64,000 bases of DNA from Atrina japonica (GCA_030159075.1 BROG01000342.1:248001-312000); one strand, 5' to 3'. Counted from the stretch's first letter, positions 34,125 through 46,117 are shown. Numbers and translations are program-made. Notes: generated by a model not told the origin, from the sequence alone.

Positions 34125-34315
34125 GTAAAACCTGCTTTAGTGAGAACCTGTGTATAAAGACCACCTGGTCACAAAGACCCCGTTTTTTTGCTGTCCCCAG
34201 TAGTACCATTTGTGTACAAATCAACCTCTACATAAAGACCACCTCCCTAAAAAGACTACTTTTCTTGTGTCCCTAAGGAGGTTGTTATATACAAGTTTCT
34301 CTGTAATGCAATTAT
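34125..34315 (+). repeat. Dispersed repeat D, copy 1
   Basis: 'agtaaaacctgctttagtga', 'gaacctgtgtataaagacca', 'cctctacataaagaccacct', 'tgtccctaaggagg' and 'ttatatacaagttt'. The copy at 63176-63350 has the same order ('aaaacctgctatagcggcca', 'aacctgtgtataagggtca', 'ttgggtggcccc', 'tatatacaggtttt'). A short relative lies at 36270-36325. Confidence 0.65.
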
Positions 34316-34711
34316 GAATATTGTGTTCACATAACGTTTGATTATAAATATTTCTGGAAAGTTTGCCTTACAGGGGTTCAAAATTCTTTTTTAGGCAAGT
34401 CCACATGAGAAATTTCCAAGTCCATGCTGAATTTTTTGTTAATAAGTAATACAGTAAAATTATAAATGAATGCATATGAGGCAAGTCTCTCGAACTTCAG
34501 GTATTTCTAAATGCCAAGTCTGAACCAGATTAACCAAGTCCCGGACTTGGGACTTGGGGAATTCTTAACCCCTGCCTTATTAGAATAGAAGTCTCCAGGT
34601 ATTTACTTCTTCTGTTTTCTTATCTGGAGTGTCTTAGTGCTAAACTACAGGTTGTTTTCATATGGGAATTACCAAATTTTACTGTGGGTAAAATGACTTT
34701 GTTTGGAATTA
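34316..34711. other. Non-coding stretch
   Basis: Repeated words 'caagtcc' and 'acttgggacttgg' near 34500-34560 suggest a decayed interspersed repeat. No gene. Confidence 0.4.
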
Positions 34712-34982
34712 ATGTTTCACTAAATGAAATGTTGCGTTACCTATTTGGTAGTGGTTGTTACTTCATCAGTACCAATTATGATAAGGATTTGATTCTCATT
34801 TATTTCATTTGGATTTGACTGTGGGTCTCCGCGAATGTGAATGGTCAAGATGTGATGCTTACACCTCCATGATACCTGACCCTACCTCTGGATTTCCAGA
34901 GGTCTGTGTTTGTCCAATATTATCCATATTTGTATATTGTATCCTGGGCATCCTGAAGATTTATACTTTGGTATCTATATAT
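34712..34982 (-). repeat. Dispersed repeat family R1, copy 4
   Basis: More diverged copy of the 9385 unit: 'gtttcactaaatgaaatgtt', 'ggtagtggttgtta', 'tttggatttgactgtgggtc', 'gatgcttacacctccatgat', 'ggatttccagaggtctgtgt' and 'tttatactttggtatct'. Confidence 0.75.
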
Positions 34983-35330
34983 TATTTATAAGCTTGTGGT
35001 TAGTGTGGGAAGATTATAAATTTGACCAAGAGTGTTTAAAATATTCGCTCCAAGAGACATTTGGACTGGTCTAAGTCATTGATTTACAGCAGAGTCCATT
35101 GTTTTTCAGGGGTTGATGAGTTTATAAGAATTACTGTATGTGATTTAATATCATTGCTAGGAGTTAACCATTTAGAATCAAAATTATTCAATAAAAGTTG
35201 GACTGGAGTACATATTTACAATAAACTCATATTGATGGCGCTGAGCCCTAGGTTTGGCTATATGCACACGTACTTGTATAAGTATATTGAGCATAATGAG
35301 AATACAGTACATGTATAGATCTAACAAGGT

Positions 35331-35619
35331 TTTGTTTGTTTTGTTTTATTGTTGTTTAACGTCCCACTCAAGAATATTTCACTCATATAGAGATGTCACC
35401 AAATGCCGGTGAAGGGCTTCAAATTTTGGCCTATCCTCGGCACTTACGGCCATTGAGCAGTGAGGGTTCTTTAACGTGCCCACACCTACTGTGACACGGG
35501 ACCTCCAGTTTTTACTGTCTCATCCGAAAGACAGGAAACGAACCTGCCGCCGGCTGGACTCGAACTCACGACCTCACGATCCAGAGTCAAGCGAGCTACC
35601 GACTGAGCGAGGCCATCTC
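35331..35619 (-). mobile_element. SINE family A, full length with 13-bp TSD
   Basis: Same structure as 31321-31607. Flanks are 'gatctaacaaggt' (35318-35330) and 'gatctaccaaggt' (35620-35632), 12 of 13 identical. The B-box 'gagttcgagtcc' is intact; the A-box region has changes ('tcgctcagtcgg'). Confidence 0.93.
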
Positions 35620-37459
35620 GATCTACCAAGGTAAATTGGCACACGTTTACAAACACAAGTATGTATAAAATCATAACAGAGGTAACAGGCTAATGTATTA
35701 GAGCTTCACAGAGCTTTAGTAATACATAGAATCTGTGCAAGGCAATTAGTTACATCTGTACAACCTATTTTTGGAAAGTAGATCATACTGTTTTGGTCTT
35801 TGGCAGAACCCGGATGTGCCACTTAAACTCGGTGTACCTGTATTTGTGTCCAGACAACAGAAAATGGCTTCTCATAGTTTTTAGAAGTGAAATATCTTGA
35901 TTTACACTCAACCCCACCCTAGTCTTGCCTGCTATGTCTGTTGGGGCTGGCAGCTTTCATCATTTTGGGTGAAATATTTAAATGTAGCCAGTTTATAACA
36001 GAAGTACTGTATGTGACTTAACTTATCAACCCCTCAGAAACAATGAACTCTTCTAAAAATCAATGCCTTAAGCAAGTCCAAATGTGTATTTAGGGGTGAT
36101 TTGAGTTAATGTCTTAAAGCTAGAAAACGACTTCTATTGGCATGTCAAGTTCCAAAATTTAATTGAAGGACATTCTGATCCCCCCTCCCCATACAAGCAT
36201 TTTGCTAATTGCAAATGTTTGCAGAATGTCCAATCTTTGTGAGGGATAAATGTTTAGCTATGTTATACAGGAGAACCTGTCTTAAAAGACCACCTGTCAT
36301 TAGAGAACACATCTCTTAACAGGGATTTTCCACCTTATCATATGGGGCCGAAATAAGGCCCCATTCCCAATGCAAAATCAATACATTTTTTCCCAATTTG
36401 TAGTCAAAATTTCCCCATTGAAGTGAAATGACAATGAACTTGAAGATATTCTTATATTTTCACACAGTTTTGTGTATTTGAAGATTTCCCAATTTCGATA
36501 AAATGTTGCTGAAATTCCCAATTCAAAATGCCCAGGCCCCATTCCCAAAAGAGTGAGGAAAATCCCTGCTTAAGACAGGTATCACTGTACATTTGTGGGG
36601 TTTTATAGTGGGTCCTAAATGACCTATTGTCAAATATCTGACACATAGCTATCAATAAGCATTTTTGATGTCATTCATTTGTGATATCATTATCCCAGAA
36701 ATGTCTGATGTGATTTAATTGTGACATCATATCTGAAAAGTCAGTGAAAGGGGGCCTTGTGGGTCATTCCTTTTGCAAAAAGTAATTTCACTATGTGAAA
36801 TCTAAAAATTGGGCCTTTCAGGGGCATTTGTAAAAACAAAAACTAAATAAACCCCAGACATAGTATTTGTCTTTTATATAAGTTATGTTGGCTTAAATTT
36901 CCTTTGCCTCTAGATCTCCGAGCTGTGAATTCTTCTGTCTTTTCTGAATAAGAAGCTTGTCCGATAACTCAAAATTAACTTTTACCCCTAAAGACAAATC
37001 ATTGATTTACAGAAGAGTCCATTGTTTTTTCAGGGGTTGATCAGTTAAGCCAATTTTTTTCTTTTAATTGATCAGCCACTAATTACAAGAAAAAAATCAG
37101 AAACATCCTCTTACTGCCCCTCTGACCAGATTTAGTTTTAAGTGTTTACACAAGTGTATATATTATATATATAAGCTTCCTTCTTGTGAAGTACATGTTG
37201 ACAAACACAATTGATAGGGGATAACATGTTAAATATATAAATCTTAATGATACTAGATAAATATGTAAATCTTCCTGGTATTAGATATTACATATTATAT
37301 TCCTGATGCACTGGAGGTAACAGGCCACAACAGAAGTAGCCATTATAGACAAGTGACCTTTAAAGAGGGTTATTTATTATCAGAAGTTACCAAAGGTTAT
37401 GTATGAATGGCCTTGATGGGCAGGTTCCCTTTATACCAAGGTGGCTTTTATTGCAAGTT
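35620..37459. repeat. Non-coding region with inverted repeat units
   Basis: The unit 'cattgatttacag(c/a)agagtc' + 'cattgttttt' + 'caggggttgat' occurs forward at 35080-35120 and 37000-37045. It occurs inverted at 36020-36075 ('atcaacccctcagaaacaat'). The flanking 'actgtatgtga' also recurs. This suggests a foldback or MITE-type element with solo ends. No gene in the interval. Confidence 0.5.
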
Positions 37460-38830
37460 TCACTATATGAATACATGTCATTACCCTGTAAAACTGGGTG
37501 CCTTTTCACTGAAGTCATTACCCTGTAAAACTGGGTATCTTGTTACTGAAGTCATTACCTTGTAAAACCAGGTATCTTGTCACTGAAGTCATTACATTGT
37601 AAAACCAGGTATCTTGTTACTGAAGTCATTACCTTGTAAAACCAGGTATCTTGTCACTGAAGTCATTACATTGTAAAACCAGGTATCTTGTTACTGAAGT
37701 CATTACATTGTAAAACCAGGTATCTTGTTACTGAAGTCATTACATTGTAAAACCAGGTATCTTGTTACTGAAGTCATTACCCTGTAAAACTGGGTGCCTT
37801 GTCACCGAAGTCATTACCCTGTAAAACTGGGTGCCTTGTCACCGAAGTCATTACCCTGTAAAACTGGGTACCTTGTCACTGAAGTCATTACCCTGTAAAA
37901 CTGGGTGCCTTGTCACCGAAGTCATTACCCTGTAAAACTGGGTGCCTTGTCACTGAAGTCATTACCCTGTAAAACTGGGTGCCTTGTCACTGAAGTCATT
38001 ACCCTGTAAAACTGGGTGCCTTGTTACTGAAGTCATTACCTTGTAAAACCAGGTATCTTGTCACTGAAGTCATTACCTTGTAAAACCAGGTATCAGGTAT
38101 CTTGTTACTGAAGTCATTACCTTGTAAAACCAGGTATCTTGTTACTGAAGTCATTACCTTGTAAAACCAGGTATCTTGTTACTTAAGTCATAACTATATA
38201 AAACCAGGCAACTTATCACTAAAATCATTACATTGTACAATCAGGTATCTTGTCAGTGACATCATTACCTTGTAAAATCAGGTATCTTGTTACTTACGTT
38301 ATAACTCTGTAAAACCAGGCAACTTATCACTGAAGTCATTACCTTGTAAAACCAGGTAACTACTCACTGAAGTCATTACCCTGTAAAACCAGGTACCTTG
38401 TCAGTGACATCATTTCCTTGTAAAACCAAGTAACTTTTCACTGAAGCCATTACCCTGCAAAACCAGGTATACATCTTGTTACTTTAGTCATTACCCTGTA
38501 AAACCAGGTAACTTATCACTGAAGTCATTACCCTGTAAAACCAGGTATCTTGTTGCTTTAGTCATTAACCTGTAAAACCAAGTAACTTTTCACTGAAGCC
38601 ATTACCCTGTAAAACCAGGTATACATCTTGTTACTTTAGTCATTAACCTGTAAAACCAAGTAACTTTTCACTGAAGTATTTACCCTGTAAAACCAAGTAA
38701 ATTATCAATGAAGTCATTACCCTGTAAAACCTGGTATCTTGTTACTAAATTATTAACCTGTAAAACCAGGTAGGCCTACCTAGTTACTGAAGTCATTAAC
38801 CTGTAAAACCTAGCTCTTCATCTATAAAGC
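37460..38830 (+). repeat. 37-bp minisatellite, about 36 units
   Basis: Unit 'gaagtcattaccctgtaaaa' + 'ctgggtgccttgtcact'. A second subtype is 'ccttgtaaaaccaggtatct' + 'tgttact'. Blocks of one subtype alternate (subtype 2 at 37560-37760, subtype 1 at 37770-38030, subtype 2 again), and the last 600 bp is degenerate with spacing changes. Confidence 0.95.
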
Positions 38831-39764
<934 letters not shown>

Positions 39765-39854
39765 TACGGAAGCGTATTAGGCTCACCTACCAAAATATTT
39801 TTCTTGAGAGTAAAATATTTTATCTGGCGGCCGCCACATAATTATCTGGCATAA

Positions 39855-40480
39855 TAGAGGGCGAAGCCCTCATATATGTAGAGAAGCTCACATTTTTTAT
39901 TCCTACTACATCCGGGGACCCGTACTACTAATGGTAAAAATTTTGCTCAGATCGGGAATTTGCGCGTGTCATAAACAAAATGTCGGAAATGCGAAGTCAT
40001 TGCTTAAAAGCGCATTGCAAACGAAGTAATAAACCACCACACTAAGAAACGTTTTGTAGACCGAGACTAGGTCATAACGACTGGGGTTGTACATCGAACC
40101 CGATCACGAAGCGCCTCCATTATTCTGGTAATGTGAACTGCACGAAATGATGGATACGCTGGGATAGAGAAAAATATATTGCATAAAAACATGTTTGTGT
40201 ATTTAATTCATGACTAATACCACATAGATTCTATTTAAGTTTTAGCACCAAGGAAACAGTCAGCCACTCAATATTTTACTTAAAAGTAATAAAACAATGA
40301 GTGAATGACCGGGACATTAACGAGATAAAAACACTGTCACTGAATAATCTCTTTGGTTATTCTGCCGTGTTGCCCCTGCCAGGGGGCAACACGGCGGAAT
40401 GTCCAAAGGGATTAACTGAACATGTAAACTGTTGATGAATGCCTTCGCCCTCTCCATAGGTTTACCTATGTATTATTTAT
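39855..40480 (+). repeat. Internal module 1 of the TIR transposon
   Basis: 626 bp, starting 'tagagggcgaagccctcata' and ending with the inverted 'gccttcgccctctccatagg', then 'tttacctatgtattatttat'. It contains 'catccggggacccgtactac', 'gatcgggaatttgcgcgtg' and a strong hairpin 'gccgtgttgcccctgcc/agggggcaacacggc' at 40360-40396. Confidence 0.9.
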
Positions 40481-41071
40481 AGAGGGCGAAGCCCTCATAT
40501 ATGTAGAGAAGCTCACATTTTTTATTCCTACTACATCCGGGGACCCGTACTACTAATGGTAAAAATTTTGCTCACATCGGGAATTTGCGCGTGACAGAAA
40601 CAAAATGTCGGAAATGCAAAGTCATTTCTTGAAAGCGCATTGCAAAAAAAGTAATAAACTACTGCACTAAGAAACGTTTTGTAGACCGAGACTAGCCATA
40701 ACGACTAGGGTTGTACATCGAACCCGATCACGAAGCGCCTCCATTATTCTGATAATATAAACTGCACGAAATGATGGATATGCTGGATAGAGAAAAATAT
40801 ATAGCATAAAAACATGTTTGTGCATTTAATTCATGACTAATAAACACCACATAGATTCTATTTAAGTTTTAGCACCAAGAAAAAAACCGTCAGCCACTCA
40901 ATATTTTATTTAAAACAATGAGTGAATGACCGGGACATTTACGTGATAAAAACACTGAATATTAATCCGTTTGGTGATTCTGTCACGACGGAATCCCCAA
41001 AGGTATTAACTGAACGTAAAAGTGTTGATGTATGCCTTCGCCCTTTCCATAGGTTTACCTATGTATTATTT
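40481..41071 (+). repeat. Internal module 2 of the TIR transposon
   Basis: 591-bp direct repeat of module 1, directly abutting it. Differences include loss of most of the hairpin region ('gattctgtcacgacggaatc'), and small indels. Same inverted 'agggcgaag/cttcgccct' boundaries. Confidence 0.9.
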
Positions 41072-41138
41072 ATATTTTTCTTGAGTGGGAAGATGTTTTA
41101 TCTGGCGGCCGCCGCATAAATAATTGGTGGTCGCCAGA

Positions 41139-41166
41139 TAATTATGTGGCGGCCGCCACATAATTA
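41139..41166. repeat. 28-bp perfect palindrome
   Basis: The half-site 'taattatgtggcgg' is followed at once by its exact complement 'ccgccacataatta'. It is built from the motif 'ggcggccgccac' that also lies at the inner edge of both terminal repeats, so it looks like two element ends joined head to head. Confidence 0.95.
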
Positions 41167-42132
41167 AGGAGAGAAAGAGATCCGTCGTTTTGTTCAGCAA
41201 AAACTTTTAATACTGTTCTTTTAAGTTCTATTAAAACTGATTGTACAAAATGGAAAAACAGCTGCTTTGTTTACAACATGGGCGCAGACATTTGTGCGGA
41301 GGGTAAAATGAGTCCAGCGATCTGATTGGTCATTAAATGAAAAAATTAGTTTTGCCATGAATAAGTGAAATTGAGGTGATAAAAAAGATACATGAATATT
41401 AGTAGTACTTTGCATATTATAGAGTTGACGGTTGAAAATTTAAAGGGGGGGGGGTTCAGATGAGAATAGATATTTTCCTTTGGTGCGGAATACTACGAGT
41501 TGTAAACAAGTGAAAATTTGAAGTAGAAATGCAACGGAAACCTATAATTTTTATTGCATATTTTGTTATCAAAAATATTGATCTTTCAGTACAGGGTACT
41601 GATTTGACCCAGATTTAATAAACATGGGAGTGACACTGACCTGAAGTTTTGTAAATTAGGATTGAGGCCTATGGGAAAATATTTGGTGTCTGTCTCAATA
41701 TTTAACTACAGTTGTATTTATTCACCTGGCGTTTATTTATCGGTATTTTTAGATACGAGTACACGGAGTACTGTAGGCTATTCCCTTCCAACACAATGTT
41801 CGACCGTGAACAGCCTCACACCAGGGATTCATGAATGTTCTTTTCAAAGTTTCTGTAGTTCTACCGTTATTTCAGATATATCTTAATAACATATTTACAC
41901 TATAATGCAAATGATGTCAACAAAGTATCTTGACGAAGGCTAATTTAAAGTTGTGTAGATAGTTTGTGTAGGCATACTCTGTAATCTTCCCGCATAGGAA
42001 TTTCATTTGAGGGACGCAAGTCGTGAATATAACATAGAAATTTTAAAAATATATATTTTTATCGTTGATGTTTAATATATGTCTATTTACCAGTAGAATT
42101 TTAGATATATGATAAAAACAACAAAACATGAC

Positions 42133-42171
42133 AAAATCTGTATCGCATGCCATATCAACCCTCAGGCCCTC

Positions 42172-42202
<31 letters not shown>

Positions 42203-42219
42203 CATGCGATACAGATTTT
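42133..42219. repeat. Hairpin with 29-bp perfect arms
   Basis: Arms 'aaaatctgtatcgcatgcc' + 'atatcaaccc' and exact complement 'gggttgatatggcatgcgat' + 'acagatttt' enclose a 29-nt loop that itself contains 'tcaggccctcgggctga', a partial palindrome. It lies inside the TIR transposon. Beyond it 'attatcacc.(a/g)ctgcgcgt' occurs twice (42241 and 42283). Confidence 0.95.
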
Positions 42220-42548
42220 GCCACGTATTATTCTTTATGTATTATCACCCACTGCGCGTCATAGCGTGTGATAATTTCAAGCATTATCACCTGCTGCGCG
42301 TAATAGTTTATGATTAGCTAGGCCTATCTGATATCTAAACATGTGTAATGTTTGGTATAGTTACGATGATTATTTCGTTATTAAAGTTCATGTTAAGACT
42401 AAAATGGACATTAAAAATCAGCCCAGGGCCGGAGACCATGAAGCGATCTCAGCCTCAAGTCAGACTTCAATTAAGTGGCGGCCGCCAGATAAAATATTTT
42501 CACTCTCAAGAAAAATATTTTGGTAGGTGAGCCTAATACGCTTCCGTA

Positions 42549-42600
42549 AAGACTAATGGTCTCTTCCCGGGTACATTGCAAGTCCGCACTAAGTATATTC
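42549..42600 (+). mobile_element. SINE family B, right half
   Basis: 'aagactaatggtctcttccc' and 'gggtacattgcaagtcc' continue the SINE interrupted at 39764. The 3' end with 'gagtgtggcgtaaa' is not recognisable after 42600. Confidence 0.6.
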
Positions 42601-44353
42601 TACGTTTAACATCCAGGTTGAAACCTACGAGGGAGGGAGGAAAATAAAAATACATTTTTTCAAACATTTTGATAAAAGTATTCTGCCATTATGGCATAAC
42701 AAAAAAAAACTTTTTTTTAACTTTGTCCTATTATCCAGTGATAACCAAGCAAAGATATACAAAAACATTGTTCAAAAATTCTAAGGGTGATCCTTGTTAA
42801 AGTTATTTCCCCTTTTAAATGGATTTCACATGTTTTCGACTGTTTTTGCTCATTATCTTGAAAGATCTATAAAAAGTCGGGAAGGCAAATCCACCCTTAT
42901 GCTCCACCCTTATGCAAGTTAATTCTCCTCCCCAATGAGTTTTTCATGCTTTTGGTTGCTTTTAAGTACATTGTCTGTTAAAAAAAATTACTCGGGTGAT
43001 TATTCAGGCCCAATGAGCCTACTGTTTTTCATATTTATTAGCCATTTTATCATTTTTATACATTTTATATCTTCTGCAATGTTGACTAATTTTGCAAGGT
43101 GAGCGACTAAGAGAGGAGAGAGAGAGAGAGAGAATCTCCGTGTGTGCAAGTATGCGTAACGCGTGTTTGCTTTTAAGTAAACTTCATAAGGCGAATAGCT
43201 AAAACAAACTTCACTGAATAACATGGAATTCATTTGTATTAATCCCACTTTGTATTTGTATTATTTCGCCCTCTTTCTCTGTGAGAGTGAGTATGTTTGT
43301 ATACTTGTAAACCCAGTTTGTGCAAATTCAGAGGACAGAACAGGGTAGGGGAGGGGGTAGTGTCCCTACTCCATTATTCATTGGAAGTCGAAGTACTTAA
43401 GTCATGGTTTTTCTTGAATCATATATTTTCTCTCAATAATTATTCCATGTGAAGGAAATAATTATTTCGTTCGTATGAAATAATTATTTTGTTCACACGG
43501 AATACTTGTTCCGTTTGCACTGAATACGGTTTTTCTATCAGTAATTATTCCGTTTGCACGGAATATTTTTTTTGTCACCATGTCTATGTCACCTCCCGGG
43601 CTCCGTTCTTTCTGTACACATGTGTTTCGGAACCTTTCATATTATCATATGTCGCATTATTGGTGATTAATCTCCGTTCTGTTAAATGACCTAGACATGT
43701 AAACTACAATTCTCATTTTCTTTTTCAGACGACTGCGTGCAAGCTGTAAATTATACATCTTCATTGTCATGTCATACAGAAGCCAGAGTCATTCCGCTTT
43801 TCTCCTATGAACAACTTGAAAGTTATATGATATATCGCAGTCCAATTGCTTGCCAATATTTCCACGGAGAAAATGATTAACAGGCAAAATGGAGCTGTTG
43901 ACATTTGATTTAAAGATTTTTTTTATCTTACAAAGTGACGGTCGTTGAATTGTATGCGTGTTTCTGACTGCAGTGATAGAGTTTACAGCGTTGATTTACT
44001 GATATTATTGATAAAAGAATCTTTAAACTCGTTCTACCAGAGCATATGTATATATATATATATATATATAGAAGGTGCCGGAATGGAATCAATCGATACA
44101 CACAAAATAGAAAACCTCGACTGGAGTCAAAGCTTATTCTGTGCCTTGTATTGATCCAAGCTTTATGTTCAACCATACGACAATGGCGATATTCCATTCC
44201 CAAAAGCCGTGTGATGTTTTATATGGATACATAGATGTACATGATAACAGTGGCACCATATTGCAATTTCGTTGACGGTCGCAGATATTTCTATTGTGTT
44301 TGATATTGGAAGGGTTTGTGTATTTTCATATAAAATATTGGAAATAGTGTTTA
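42601..44353. other. Non-coding region upstream of the fucosyltransferase
   Basis: (GA)n at about 43107-43132. Inverted words around 'aataattatt' plus 'ccgtttgcac(g/t)gaata' at 43430-43575, and (TA)n at 44046-44070. No coding exon recognised. A non-coding 5' exon of the next gene could lie here, but no donor site can be chosen. Confidence 0.45.
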
Positions 44354-45409
44354 ATGTTAGAAATGCATGTTTCGAGAAAGTGTGGAAATAATTTTCAAAA
44401 CAGGAGATGGATCTTCTTATGTTTTCTCTTTATGTTGATCTGTTTTCTGTTGTACGCTGCTCTGTCGATTGTAAGCGATTGGAAGTCCATGCTGGTTGTG
44501 GTTGATCCCGAAAGAGATTTCCAGAGATCAAGTTTTGCTCATCGTAATATTACAAGTACTACACAGTTTATAAAAACTACTGAAAATCAAGTGGACAAAT
44601 TAGAGGAGTTCCGAAATACTCATTTTATGACGATTTCCGGTCAAGGTCGTCTTGGAAACCGCATGTTTCAGTTTGCAGCTTTGCTTGGTATCTGTCACAA
44701 ACATGGATACACGCCATATTTGACGCCGAGACATCCACTGAACTCGGTCTTCGAAATCGGCCAAAAAAGAGATATAAAAATGTCAAACGCGAGATCAGTT
44801 GGAGAAAAGGGGGCGGGAATTTATGATTCAAATGTGGAAAAATTATCGCATGATAAAAACTACACTTTAGGAGGATATTATCAGTCATGGCGATATTTTG
44901 ATTTCATATCAAGCTACATCAAGAGTTCCTTCAAATTCAAAAGTTCATTTTTGTCGAAAGTGCGTGATTTTGTGAGCATAAATAAATTGGTGAACAGAAC
45001 GCTCGTCGGAGTTCACGTTCGGCGTGGTGACATGGCGTCCCAGTCGGAGATGAGAAGGGGTTACAATGTCGCAACGAAGGAGTTTTTCGTTAAAGCTATA
45101 GAATATTTTAAATCCCATTTCCATGATCCAGTTTTTGTCGTTGTCGGCAATGATTTAAGCTGGTGTCGCTCCAATATCAAAGGGGAAGGTATTAAATACG
45201 TTACCACCGGAAGTCCAGGAGGAGATCTCGCTATGATCGCGAATTGCAAGCATGCAATTGTGTCTTCCGGGACATATGGTTGGTGGGGAGCCTACTTAAC
45301 CGGCGGGACTGTAATTTACTATGGTAACTATCCGTCAAGAGGATCTTGGCTTAGAAAGCAATACAACATAACGGACTATTATCCTCCGAACTGGATAGCA
45401 ATGGAATGA
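44354..45409 (+). CDS. Alpha-1,2-fucosyltransferase-like protein (GT11)
   Basis: A 351-aa type II membrane protein in one uninterrupted exon. Residues 18-40 form a hydrophobic anchor after a short basic tail, as in Golgi glycosyltransferases. A stem follows to about 90. GQGRLGNRMFQFAALLG (96-112) is the N-terminal GT11 block. GVHVRRGDM (219-227) is the GDP-fucose-binding motif with its paired arginines. SSGTYGWWGAYLTGG (304-318) is the C-terminal motif. Four N-glycosylation sequons (N65, N169, N214, N338). By family it moves fucose from GDP-fucose to a terminal galactose by an alpha-1,2 link; the acceptor here is unknown. Length matches FUT1/FUT2-type enzymes. The first ATG is used; an alternative Met at residue 4 changes little. 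No neighbour gene informs its role. Confidence 0.92.
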   Translation: MLEMHVSRKCGNNFQNRRWIFLCFLFMLICFLLYAALSIVSDWKSMLVVVDPERDFQRSSFAHRNITSTTQFIKTTENQVDKLEEFRNTHFMTISGQGRLGNRMFQFAALLGICHKHGYTPYLTPRHPLNSVFEIGQKRDIKMSNARSVGEKGAGIYDSNVEKLSHDKNYTLGGYYQSWRYFDFISSYIKSSFKFKSSFLSKVRDFVSINKLVNRTLVGVHVRRGDMASQSEMRRGYNVATKEFFVKAIEYFKSHFHDPVFVVVGNDLSWCRSNIKGEGIKYVTTGSPGGDLAMIANCKHAIVSSGTYGWWGAYLTGGTVIYYGNYPSRGSWLRKQYNITDYYPPNWIAME

Positions 45410-46020
45410 TAGCGATTATAAATGTGTAGGTTTTGTTTGCAGATTTTACAGATAGTCAAAGTACATATTCTCCAGACTGAGATTAGATATCAAAGGAATG
45501 TGTGTGTATGTGTGGCTGTGTGTATATAAATGTGGAGGTGTGTTTGTGTCTGTGTATAAATGTGGAGGTGCGTATGTGTCTGTCTGTGTGTGTGTTTGTG
45601 TCTATTTGTGTGTGTGTGTCTGTTGTGCGTGTGTATACATGTGGAAGTGTGTGAATGTGTGCGTGTGTTTAGGTGTGTAAGTCTATTTCAATTCTACATT
45701 AAATGTACGATTCTTCAGGGACCTAGTTACCAAGCGTTGCCTATATTTACTGTCAGTTATTATATAACGGTAATCATGCAGTTTTTGTTTATTGTATTTG
45801 ATTACAGAATCCGGTGTTTTGAAGGGGGGGGGGGCTTTGATACAGCAGTGAAGATTATTTGAGAACCGGAAATAACAGAACATCGATTTTGTCATGTGAA
45901 GGCATTAGCCGTAATTCCTCGGTATCTCCGTTTACATACAAATCTTCTCGTTTTAGCCATTTAGTATTCTCATTTGTGTTAAATTGATGTATTACAGGTA
46001 GTAATGTTAAAGTAGTATGA
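45410..46020. other. 3' flank of the fucosyltransferase, GT-rich
   Basis: 45498-45680 is a degenerate GT-rich stretch ('tgtgtgtg', 'aaatgtggaggtgtg' repeated). A G run lies at 45823-45834. No gene; no clear polyadenylation signal near the stop. Confidence 0.5.
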
Positions 46021-46023
46021 CAG

Positions 46024-46041
46024 GCACACACACACACACAC

Positions 46042-46113
<72 letters not shown>
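46024..46113. repeat. (CA)n(TA)n microsatellite
   Basis: About 28 nt of CA repeat with one break, then about 62 nt of AT repeat. Confidence 0.95.

Positions 46114-46117
<4 letters not shown>

Larger units (their letters stand above)
39765..42548. mobile_element. 2.78-kb non-autonomous TIR transposon
   Basis: Both ends carry an almost perfect ~78-bp inverted repeat: 'tacggaagcgtattaggctc', 'acctaccaaaatatttttct', 'tgagagtaaaatattttatc' and 'tggcggccgccac'. They differ by one inserted base. The flanks are aagacc and aagact, and the interrupted SINE B shows that these bases were present once before insertion, so a 6-bp target duplication is supported. The interior holds two 0.6-kb modules, extra 'ggcggccgccac' motifs and a hairpin, but no transposase. 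The superfamily is undetermined. Confidence 0.88.

Noticed and set aside
45498..45862. Cys/Val-rich frames after the fucosyltransferase
   Set aside because: They are GT-rich low-complexity sequence read in two frames.
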